This document shows, piece by piece, positions 1 through 6,497 of a stretch of 17,437 nt of DNA; within the stretch, counting starts at the first letter, position 1; every line of letters begins with the position of its first letter. Under the pieces are notes generated by a model. That model was not told the DNA's origin and searched no databases. It worked only from the letters and a program-made list of their open reading frames with translations. Origin of the DNA: an uncultured Lachnospiraceae bacterium. GTDB taxonomy: Bacteria > Bacillota > Clostridia > Lachnospirales > Lachnospiraceae. The DNA lies in contig CANQCX010000017.1 in the NCBI GenBank assembly GCA_947591115.1, positions 1-17,437 of the forward strand, given 5' to 3'. A program made the translations under genes and the position numbers.

Positions 1-225
1 GCGGTTCATCTTTCGGAGGTATGGTACGGGATCGGCGTCGTGATCGGCTCGTTTGCGGGTTTCGCGCTGGGATATGCACGTCTGCGGTGGATGGAGCGCA
101 ATCTGGATGAGCATATTTTCTGCAACGGAAACCTGATACGAAAAGGCAGGGGAATCATGCCGTCCAGCAAGGTATTCGACCGTTACACCGGTCAGGGAGA
201 AGGAAAAAAAGCCGCGAAAGCGTAG
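1..225 (+). CDS. pelG: C-terminal end of a PelG-like exopolysaccharide export membrane protein (partial)
   Basis: The frame is open from base 1 to a TAG at 223-225, so the gene begins upstream of the window and only its last 74 residues are visible. They hold one hydrophobic segment (about residues 8-26, WYGIGVVIGSFAGFALGYA) followed by a basic-acidic tail containing RWMERNLDEHIFCNG and ending KKAAKA. The 'R-x-x-x-LD-x-HIF' tail after a last membrane helix resembles the end of PelG proteins, the polytopic transporter thought to move Pel polysaccharide across the membrane in Gram-positive pel operons. The downstream glycosyltransferase genes fit such a locus. The name rests on memory of the family tail and on context; a generic polysaccharide exporter is the alternative. 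The last codons are built from a tandem repeat that includes the stop. Confidence 0.5.
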   Translation, partial: AVHLSEVWYGIGVVIGSFAGFALGYARLRWMERNLDEHIFCNGNLIRKGRGIMPSSKVFDRYTGQGEGKKAAKA

Positions 226-275
226 CGGTATGCAGATAGGAAAAAAGCCGCGAAAGCGCAGCGGTATGCAGATAG
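203..275. repeat. Two-copy 36-37-base tandem repeat spanning a stop codon
   Basis: Copy 1 is 203-239 (G, seven A, then GCCGCGAAAGCGTAGCGG and TATGCAGATAG) and copy 2 is 240-275 (G, six A, then the same with CAG in place of TAG). The copies differ by one A and one T/C. Copy 1 supplies the last codons and stop of the upstream membrane protein. A degenerate third start (G, six A, CGCCCG) follows at 275-287. Bases 226-312 between the two genes hold only this repeat, a small GCCC/GGGC hairpin (283-294) and the ribosome binding site of the next gene. Confidence 0.9.
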
Positions 276-312
276 AAAAAACGCCCGAGGGGGCAGGAAA
301 AGGAGGAGCAAT

Positions 313-696
313 ATGAACAGCGGAGACATTTTGCGTTATGTAATGATTATCGTGGGGGTTTATTTGTTATGGGTGGCGATCTTGTCCCTTGCAAAGAGAA
401 AGATGACCGAGCCGTTTTGTCTGGCATGGGGATTTCTGTCCTTTTTGATGATCTTGGGAGGGATTCTTCTGCGGCCGACCGGACTCAGCTCCTATATCAG
501 CGATACCGGTCTGGTTTTGATCCTTTTGCTGGGAGGACTGGGACTGATGGCGGCGTATTTTATCAGCCGTCAGATGTCGGATCTGGCAAGAAAAAATCAG
601 GAGCTTACCATGCAGATCTCGCTTTTGAATCAGGAAAATGAAAGAGTTCTGGCAGTGCTGGAGGGCCTGACCGGAAAATTGAAGATGGATTTGTAG
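313..696 (+). CDS. DUF2304 family small membrane protein
   Basis: The 127-aa product has three hydrophobic segments (about residues 6-27, 34-52 and 63-86), then a polar heptad-like tail (about 88-120, RKNQELTMQISLLNQENERV) that looks like a short coiled coil. This layout and length match DUF2304 proteins, which lie beside GT2-type polyprenyl-phosphate glycosyltransferases in many surface-polysaccharide clusters. Their biochemical role is not established; they may partner the glycosyltransferase at the membrane. The start is ATG with an AGGAGGAG ribosome binding site just upstream (301-308). A GT4 gene follows after 8 bases, and its Shine-Dalgarno overlaps this gene's stop (TAGGAG), so the two are probably cotranscribed and translationally coupled. 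Confidence 0.8.
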   Translation: MNSGDILRYVMIIVGVYLLWVAILSLAKRKMTEPFCLAWGFLSFLMILGGILLRPTGLSSYISDTGLVLILLLGGLGLMAAYFISRQMSDLARKNQELTMQISLLNQENERVLAVLEGLTGKLKMDL

Positions 697-704
697 GAGC
701 GGCT

Positions 705-1910
705 ATGAAAAAAATATTGTTTGTAATGAACACGCTGGGACGCGCCGGTGCGGAAATGGCATTGATGGAATTGCTGGCCAATATCAATCCGGAGGAATAT
801 GAGGTTTCCTGCTATGTCCTCGCGGGACAGGGAGAGCTGGTGCATATGCTTCCTGAGCATGTCCGGCTGCTGAACAGGGATTATGACGATACGCCTGTGT
901 TAAGCGATGAAGGAAAAAAGAAGCTGATACGAAATCTCGTCAAAAAGGGACTGAAAAGCGGCGCGCTTTTCTACCGGATCCCGTATTTGGTGCGCGGCGC
1001 ATGCGTGATGCTGGCAAAGGGAACCTTTTCGCTGAACAAACTGACGCGGCGGCTTTTGGCGGATACGGCGGAGCGTTTTGACGAAACGTATGATCTGGCG
1101 GTTGCCTATCTGGAGGGCGGAGCCTCCTTTTATGTGGATTCCTATGTCCATGCGAAAAAAAAGGCGGCGTTCGTCCATGTGGATTATAACCGCGCCGGAT
1201 ATAACCGGATGCTGGATGCCAACTGTTATCTGCATTTTGACCGGATATTTACCGTATCGGAGGAAGTACGGGAGGCGTTTTTATCCGCTTATCCCGAATG
1301 CGCTTCCCATACGGAAATCTTTCACAATATCATGAATCCGGAGCGGATACAGAAAAAATCAAAAGAAGCGGGCGGCTTTACCGACGGCTATGAAGGGTTT
1401 CGGATCCTGACCGTAGGACGGCTGTATGCGCAGAAAGCGTTTGAAATCTCGATCGAAGCGATGCACCGGCTGAAGGAGGCGGGCGTCAACGCGCGGTGGT
1501 ATGTGCTGGGCGACGGAGAGGAGCGGGAGAAGCTGGAAAATCTGATCGCGCAGCTTCATCTGGAAAACGATTTCCTGCTGCTGGGCGCGGTGGACAATCC
1601 TTATCCGTATTATGCGCAGACGGATCTGTACGTACATGCCAGCCGCTATGAAGGCAAGAGCATTGCCATACAGGAAGCGCAGGTGTTGGGATGCCCGATC
1701 ATCGTTTCCGACTGCAGCGGAAATCGGGAGCAGGTAACGCATGAGGAAGACGGACTGCTTTGCGAATTGTCGCCGGAGGGCATCAAAGAGGCGGTGCTGC
1801 GGATGTATCAAGACGAGGCGTTTCGCCGGAAAATGGGGGAGAAAGCGGCGAAGCGGCAGCAGGTTTCCGCGAAGGAATTACAAAAATTATATGCGATAAT
1901 AAATGACTAA
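705..1910 (+). CDS. GT4-family glycosyltransferase
   Basis: This 401-aa protein has the two-domain GT-B layout. The N-terminal domain opens with KKILFVMNTLGRAGAE (2-17), whose glycine loop typically contacts the acceptor. The C-terminal domain begins near ILTVGRL (234-240) and contains VLGDGEEREKLE (267-278) and the donor-site region EGKSIAIQEA (316-325), which keeps the two glutamates (E316, E324) of the E-x7-E motif of retaining GT4 enzymes. It should act in the cytoplasm, adding a nucleotide-activated sugar to a lipid-linked glycan. Neither sugar nor acceptor can be read from the sequence. It sits between DUF2304 and a GT2 gene, and its stop runs into the next ribosome binding site (TAAGGAG). 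Confidence 0.9.
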   Translation: MKKILFVMNTLGRAGAEMALMELLANINPEEYEVSCYVLAGQGELVHMLPEHVRLLNRDYDDTPVLSDEGKKKLIRNLVKKGLKSGALFYRIPYLVRGACVMLAKGTFSLNKLTRRLLADTAERFDETYDLAVAYLEGGASFYVDSYVHAKKKAAFVHVDYNRAGYNRMLDANCYLHFDRIFTVSEEVREAFLSAYPECASHTEIFHNIMNPERIQKKSKEAGGFTDGYEGFRILTVGRLYAQKAFEISIEAMHRLKEAGVNARWYVLGDGEEREKLENLIAQLHLENDFLLLGAVDNPYPYYAQTDLYVHASRYEGKSIAIQEAQVLGCPIIVSDCSGNREQVTHEEDGLLCELSPEGIKEAVLRMYQDEAFRRKMGEKAAKRQQVSAKELQKLYAIIND

Positions 1911-1923
1911 GGAGAGTTGAGTC

Positions 1924-2703
1924 ATGACGGAGAAAAAAAGGCGCAGGGATCTTTTGATCATCATTCCTGCTTATAATGAGGGGGAAACAATTGAAAAACT
2001 GCTGGATCAGCTGGAACAGCCAAAGATCAGCAGTATCGCGGATCTGGTCGTTATTGACGACGGTTCGATGGACAATACCTATTATGTTGTAAAAAAGCGG
2101 AAGCATGCGCTGATTACCCATGTGTATAATCTGGGTTACGGAAGCGCGCTGCAGAGCGGTTATAAGTATGCGGTGCGCGGCGGGTACAAATATGTGATCC
2201 AGATGGATGCGGACGGCCAGCATGACGTATGCAACATTCTGGAAATTTATAAAGCGCTGACCGAGCCGGATGAGGACGGAAACTGTCCGGATATTGTGCT
2301 GGGCAGCCGCTATATGGAGGGCAGTACGCCGTTTCCGACGGGAATTCTAAAAAGAATAGCGATTTCGCTGTTCCGGTTTCTGATCCGGATCGCCACCAAA
2401 CGGAAGGTATCGGATCCGACCACCGGACTTCAGGGATTAAGCCGGAGAGTGGTGCTGTATTATTCCAAATTCAATCATTTTGACGACCAGTATCCGGATG
2501 CGAACATGCTGATGCAGATGCTGCTGCTTGGCTTCCGCATGAAGGAAATTCCGGCGGTCATGCATCCGAGGACGGTCGGCGTCAGTATGCATTCGGGGTT
2601 GAAGCCGATCCTCTATATGTTTCGTATGGCAATTTGCATGATGGCCGTTTGGGGACGTGTAAAGATCCTGAAAATTGACGTAGGAGTGTCGGATGAAAAA
2701 TAG
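1924..2703 (+). CDS. GT2-family glycosyltransferase, dolichol/undecaprenyl-phosphate sugar synthase type
   Basis: The 259-aa protein carries the GT-A fold signatures in order: IIIPAYNEGETI (12-23), VIDDGSMDNT (43-52, nucleotide binding), NLGYGSALQSGYKYA (69-83) and QMDADGQHD (93-101), where the DAD triad would bind metal and the sugar nucleotide. The pattern matches DPM1-like enzymes that transfer a sugar to a polyprenyl-phosphate carrier. No multi-pass C-terminal anchor is obvious; the stretch near 225-243 is amphipathic, so membrane contact could come through the DUF2304 protein two genes upstream. The ATG follows GGAG at 1912-1915. The 3' end overlaps the next gene by 11 bases, which suggests translational coupling. 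The sugar is unknown. Confidence 0.9.
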   Translation: MTEKKRRRDLLIIIPAYNEGETIEKLLDQLEQPKISSIADLVVIDDGSMDNTYYVVKKRKHALITHVYNLGYGSALQSGYKYAVRGGYKYVIQMDADGQHDVCNILEIYKALTEPDEDGNCPDIVLGSRYMEGSTPFPTGILKRIAISLFRFLIRIATKRKVSDPTTGLQGLSRRVVLYYSKFNHFDDQYPDANMLMQMLLLGFRMKEIPAVMHPRTVGVSMHSGLKPILYMFRMAICMMAVWGRVKILKIDVGVSDEK

Positions 2704-3991
2704 AATGTCCGGTTGGAGAAAAAAACGCTGTCCGTTTCGGTTTCGTGCGGAAATTGCAAAAGAGCACACAAAGGCGCTGCCGAATCCGGCGCGCGGCTGG
2801 TATCAGATCGATACGTTTTATGCAGAGCAGCCGCCGGAGGAGGAAAAGCTGAACTGGTGCTTAAACGAGGAGGATCAGCTTGTCCTGCTGATCTTTCATA
2901 TCGGCGCTTACCGGCAGAAGCCGCTGGATGAACAGGCGCTGTCCCATATGCGCAGGGTGCTTTCCTTTTTTTCGGAGCATGAAAAGGATATTCTGCTGCG
3001 GGTGGTCTATGACAATGAAGGAATGGGAATCGAGCATGAACCGGGATTTTTCTCGCAGGTTGAGGAACACATCGAGCAGATGGGCCCGCTGCTTTCGGAA
3101 TTTTCCGACCGGATTTTTTTGTTTCAGGGCTTGCTGGTCGGAAGCTGGGGCGAAATGCACACCTCAAAATTTTTAAGCACGAAAAAACTTTCCCGCATTT
3201 TGGAACTGCTCCGCTCCTATCTGGGCGGGCAGTGTTTTCTTGCGTTTCGGCGTCCGCTGCACTACCGGCGGCTGTATGAGAAGACTGAGCCAAAAAACCG
3301 GACGGGAATCTATGACGATGGCATGTTCGGCTCGCCCACGCATCTGGGAACATTCGGCGACCATACCAAAAATGCGGTCGGCTGGGAGGAAGCGTGGAGC
3401 CGCGAAGAGGAGCTGGATTTTGAAGAAGAGCTCGGCGGATATGCGCCGATGGGAGGAGAAGCGGTTTTGGGAGAGCAGGAGCGCTATCCGTATTCGCTTG
3501 CGGAAACGGTCAGCCTGCTTTCCAAAATGCAGATTACCTATCTGAACCGCATCCATGACGAACGGGTCATGGAGCAGTGGAAACGGATGCAGTGGAATGC
3601 AAAGGATGCATGGAAGGGAACGGACGGATTTACCTATATCGGCTGTCATCTCGGGTATCGTTTTCGGATTACCGGCGTAGACGCCGTCTTTACGGAACGG
3701 GACGGACAGCCGGTTGCATGGTTGACCATCCGTATCCGAAACGACGGGTTTGCCGCCTGTTATCAGGAGGCGGAGGTCTGTCTCTGGAAGGGAGAAACGC
3801 CGACGGTGCTGCCGTACGATGTGCGGGAGTGGGCAGGCGGAAAAGAACAGCAGCTTCACGCGGACGTCGTTCCGGAGGAGGGCACGCTGTATTTTGGACT
3901 CCGCAGGAAATCGGACGGGCGGATCCTGTGGCTTTCCCATGAATCCGAACCGGACGGGCGCGTGCGGCTCGGAGAATTTATTCCATCGTAA
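2693..3991 (+). CDS. DUF4874/DUF4832 protein without export signal
   Basis: The 432-aa product starts with a basic, non-hydrophobic tail and then NPARGW (31-36), the NP-x-RG-[FYW] signature of DUF4874 proteins. The TIM-barrel-like N-terminal part includes GSWGEMHTSKF (150-160), RRPLHYRRL and RTGIYDDGMFGS, followed by a beta-rich C-terminal DUF4832 region from about residue 325. The fold resembles glycoside-hydrolase-like proteins of polysaccharide loci, but no activity is established and catalytic residues cannot be assigned safely; the conserved E154 in the GEMH segment is a candidate. The ATG is supported by AGGAG at 2681-2685 and overlaps the GT2 gene. No signal peptide or transmembrane helix is visible, unlike its minus-strand paralogue, with which its 3' end overlaps by 14 bases. 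A cytoplasmic location is inferred. Confidence 0.85.
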   Translation: MKNRMSGWRKKRCPFRFRAEIAKEHTKALPNPARGWYQIDTFYAEQPPEEEKLNWCLNEEDQLVLLIFHIGAYRQKPLDEQALSHMRRVLSFFSEHEKDILLRVVYDNEGMGIEHEPGFFSQVEEHIEQMGPLLSEFSDRIFLFQGLLVGSWGEMHTSKFLSTKKLSRILELLRSYLGGQCFLAFRRPLHYRRLYEKTEPKNRTGIYDDGMFGSPTHLGTFGDHTKNAVGWEEAWSREEELDFEEELGGYAPMGGEAVLGEQERYPYSLAETVSLLSKMQITYLNRIHDERVMEQWKRMQWNAKDAWKGTDGFTYIGCHLGYRFRITGVDAVFTERDGQPVAWLTIRIRNDGFAACYQEAEVCLWKGETPTVLPYDVREWAGGKEQQLHADVVPEEGTLYFGLRRKSDGRILWLSHESEPDGRVRLGEFIPS

Positions 3992-5414
3992 AATTCCCAA
4001 GCAAAACGCTAAAATCGCTTTCCGAAGTCTGATTGGCAAAGAAAATCGTCCTGCCGTCCGCCGGATCGCGCATGGAAATCGTAACCGTATAATCGTCGGG
4101 AGACAGCTTGCGTGCAGGAACGGAAACGCAAAGCGTCTGAACGGCGCCGTTGGAGAGCGTGCGGTTATCCCAGTCCAAAGGGAGCGTCAGTGAGGTTTGG
4201 GATTTTGCGCCGGTTATGGTCAGCGTGGTGTCAAAACGGCGGTACGCCGGAGCAAAGCCGGTATTGGTTAAGGTTATCGAAAGCGAAGCGTTCTCCTCTT
4301 TTAAAGGATCAAATTCCATCGAAGAGGCGGTAATCAGGTAACGGTAGCCAAGATGGGCGTTTACATAATCGTAGCCGTTCCAGCCGTTGAAAACGCCGCC
4401 GCCTTCATAGACGGACGCTTTCCATTTGTCCAGAACCGCCGCATCGTGGCCGCCGTTGAGGTAGGAAACATGCATACGGGAAAGGTCGTTTAGGGCGGCG
4501 GAAAGATCGTTATAAGGGTTATCCAAAACCACTTCGCCGCCGTTTGGGACGAATTGGCAGAGAGTTTCCTGAAAGGCAAGCTCCTCCTCGCGCGTTCCTT
4601 TATCGGAAGGCGGGGAATCCGCCTGATGCGGTGTGTCGTCATAAGTGCCCAGATCGTAAACGGAGCCAAGCATTCCGTCGTTGTAAAGACCGAGACGGGA
4701 GGAAAGGCTTCCGTCCCACGCCTGTTCAAAGGAAACGGCGTCTTTCGAGCCGGTTACGCCGCGCAGGTGCGAAGGCGTCCGGACGGCCAGATAGATATTC
4801 TTGTCAATGACGCTGTCCAGCACCTGCATAAGCGCGGCAATGTCTTCAAAGGAGCCGTAGCGGGTATTGTTCATTTCGCCGCAGTTTCCGGTAAAGACGC
4901 CCTGAAGCGTCAAAATGGAAGCGGCATGCTCGTTGATCGCAGGAGCGATCTGCCGCATATGGGATTCAATCTGTGTACGGGATGCCGGTTCGGTGCTTTT
5001 TGCCTTCCCGTCCCAGTCGTATAAAAAGCGTACGATCAGCGAACGTCCCTCCCCGCAAAACGTGTCCAAAAGCTCGTCGAGCTGGCTGAGACCGCCGCTG
5101 CTGATGTCGGAGCCGGAATAATTGCGCAAATTGACCTCCAGCAGAATGAGAGAGCTGCTGTTGTGGGAAAGGATATTCGAACTCCATGTCCGGACAGGAT
5201 CTAACCCCTCGTCGGACAGCGTATAGCCGTACATCTGGTAATATCCGCAGTAAGGGTTGGACAAAACGGCCGCCTGTTCCGTATATTCTGCACAGCGGTA
5301 GGTAATCGGATGATAGAGCTGGCGGAAGCGTACAAAAATCCATACGGCGGAGCATAGTAAGCCTGCGATCAGCAGGATGAGGATGAATTTGAAAATAGTT
5401 TTTGCTTTTATCAT
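3978..5414 (-). CDS. Membrane-anchored DUF4874/DUF4832 protein
   Basis: The 478-aa product has an N-terminal membrane helix (about residues 7-29) with no clear cleavage site, so it is probably anchored with the rest outside the cell. NPYCGYY (53-59) stands at the NP-x-RG-[FY] position with the Arg replaced by Cys. GNCGEMNNTRYG (176-187), LAVRTPSHLRG, RLGLYNDGMLGS and TREEELAFQETL align with the plus-strand neighbour, followed by a C-terminal beta-rich DUF4832 domain (about 330-478). An extracellular glycan-processing or glycan-binding role is likely but unproven. The open frame continues to 5948, but that extension is antisense to the Stealth gene and lacks a ribosome binding site, so I chose the Met before the membrane helix. 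No Shine-Dalgarno precedes it; a -10 box lies only 9 bases upstream, suggesting a nearly leaderless mRNA. Confidence 0.85.
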   Translation of the reverse strand: MIKAKTIFKFILILLIAGLLCSAVWIFVRFRQLYHPITYRCAEYTEQAAVLSNPYCGYYQMYGYTLSDEGLDPVRTWSSNILSHNSSSLILLEVNLRNYSGSDISSGGLSQLDELLDTFCGEGRSLIVRFLYDWDGKAKSTEPASRTQIESHMRQIAPAINEHAASILTLQGVFTGNCGEMNNTRYGSFEDIAALMQVLDSVIDKNIYLAVRTPSHLRGVTGSKDAVSFEQAWDGSLSSRLGLYNDGMLGSVYDLGTYDDTPHQADSPPSDKGTREEELAFQETLCQFVPNGGEVVLDNPYNDLSAALNDLSRMHVSYLNGGHDAAVLDKWKASVYEGGGVFNGWNGYDYVNAHLGYRYLITASSMEFDPLKEENASLSITLTNTGFAPAYRRFDTTLTITGAKSQTSLTLPLDWDNRTLSNGAVQTLCVSVPARKLSPDDYTVTISMRDPADGRTIFFANQTSESDFSVLLGNFTME

Positions 5415-5417
5415 AAT
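5389..5417 (+). promoter_or_regulatory. Predicted sigma-A promoter for the Stealth/flippase operon
   Basis: TTGAAA (5389-5394), a 17-base spacer and CATAAT (5412-5417) give five of six consensus matches in each box. The expected start near 5424 leaves a leader of about 40 bases carrying the GGAGGA site at 5454-5459 before the ATG at 5466. The -10 box overlaps the start codon of the minus-strand DUF4832 gene. Confidence 0.65.
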
Positions 5418-5423
5418 AGCGTC

Positions 5424-5452
5424 ATTATACCATAAGCATATGATTTCGTAAA
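5424..5452 (-). promoter_or_regulatory. Predicted sigma-A promoter for the minus-strand DUF4832 gene
   Basis: Read on the minus strand: TTTACG (5452-5447), a 17-base spacer and TATAAT (5429-5424), with TGG directly before the -10 (extended -10). The expected start near 5417 lies about 3 bases before the ATG at 5414-5412, so the transcript would be effectively leaderless. The element interleaves with the plus-strand promoter. Confidence 0.65.
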
Positions 5453-5465
5453 TGGAGGAAGAAAC

Positions 5466-6473
5466 ATGAGCGAAACGATCGATTTTGTCATTACATGGGT
5501 GGACGGAAACGATCCGGCATGGAGAGCCGAAAAAGCGGCGTACAGCCAAAAGAGCATGGAGGACGACCGCGAGGAGAGGTATCGGGATTACGGACTTCTC
5601 CGCTATTGGTTCCGCGGCGTGGAGCAATTTGCCCCATGGGTAAGGAAGATTCATTTTGTGACCTGCGGACATCTTCCGAAGTGGCTGGATGCTAATCATC
5701 CCAAGCTGAATATCGTCAAACACGAAGAAATCATTCCGAAGGAATTTCTGCCGACCTATAACAGCAACGTCATTGAATTGTATCTGTACCGGATTCCGGA
5801 GCTGGCGGAGCATTATGTATATTTTAACGACGACATGTTTTTCCTGCGTCCGGTTTCTCCGGAGGATTATTTCCGGAACGGACTGCCCTGCGATCTGCTG
5901 GCGTTCCAGCCGGTGGTGGCAAATCCGGCGAATCCGGTCATGTCGCATTTGTTTTTAAACAACGCGCTGTTTCTTTCCCGCTATTTTGATAAAAGGGAAA
6001 ACGTAAAAAAGCAGCCGGGAAAATATTTTCATTTTGGCTATCCGCCGCTTTACTTTTTTTACAATATTCTGGAGCTGGCATTTCCGAAATTTACCGGCTT
6101 TTACAATGTACATGGGCCCGCTTCGTTCTGCAGGCAGACGTATCGCGAGCTGTGGAAACGGGAAGAGGAGCTGCTTCTTGAAATGTCGTCGCATCGTTTT
6201 CGGGACAAAGAGGATCTGACCATTTATCTCTTCCGCGACTGGCAGAAGCTGACCGGAAATTTTTATGCGAAAAATCTCTTAAAGGATTTTGCCTATTTTG
6301 ATCTGTCCAATGACAACCGCAGGCTGTGCGCGCTGATCCGAAACAAAAAAAAGAAAATGCTCTGCATTAACGATGCTAACGAGCAGATCGATTTTGAAAA
6401 GACGAAGGCAGAGCTTTTGGAAGCGTTCGAGACGGTACTGCCCGACCGGTCGTCGTTTGAAAAAAGGAACTAG
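5466..6473 (+). CDS. Stealth-family capsule/exopolysaccharide sugar-phosphate transferase
   Basis: The 335-aa protein opens with IDFVITWVDGNDPAW (5-19), the conserved region 1 signature of Stealth proteins. Region 2 runs from about 38 to 135: RYRDYGLLRYWFRGVEQFAPW, then FVTCGHLPKWL and VYFNDDMFFLRPV. Later conserved parts include HGP (216-218) and SSHRFRDKEDL (241-251). Stealth enzymes transfer hexose-1-phosphate from nucleotide sugars in the cytoplasm, making phosphodiester-linked capsule-type polymers; the sugar here is unknown. A full-length, intact family member is indicated. The ATG follows GGAGGA at 5454-5459. The flippase-fusion gene follows after 24 bases, so the two are likely one operon that joins phosphoglycan synthesis with export. 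Confidence 0.9.
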   Translation: MSETIDFVITWVDGNDPAWRAEKAAYSQKSMEDDREERYRDYGLLRYWFRGVEQFAPWVRKIHFVTCGHLPKWLDANHPKLNIVKHEEIIPKEFLPTYNSNVIELYLYRIPELAEHYVYFNDDMFFLRPVSPEDYFRNGLPCDLLAFQPVVANPANPVMSHLFLNNALFLSRYFDKRENVKKQPGKYFHFGYPPLYFFYNILELAFPKFTGFYNVHGPASFCRQTYRELWKREEELLLEMSSHRFRDKEDLTIYLFRDWQKLTGNFYAKNLLKDFAYFDLSNDNRRLCALIRNKKKKMLCINDANEQIDFEKTKAELLEAFETVLPDRSSFEKRN

Positions 6474-6497
6474 AATTTCCGTATAGGAGGAAAAACT

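Noticed and set aside
21..21. Lipoprotein signal in the anchored DUF4832 protein (Cys21 after AGLL)
   Set aside because: The residue before the Cys is Leu rather than Gly, Ala or Ser, so it is not a proper lipobox. The coordinate refers to the residue number in the protein encoded at 3978-5414.
3990..4345. Plus-strand open frames inside the minus-strand DUF4832 gene
   Set aside because: They are arginine-rich shadow frames with no ribosome binding sites or recognisable motifs, opposite a well supported gene.
5415..5948. 178-codon upstream extension of the minus-strand DUF4832 frame
   Set aside because: It runs antisense through the Stealth gene, has no ribosome binding site and places the membrane helix internally; the Met at 5414 fits a normal anchored N-terminus.
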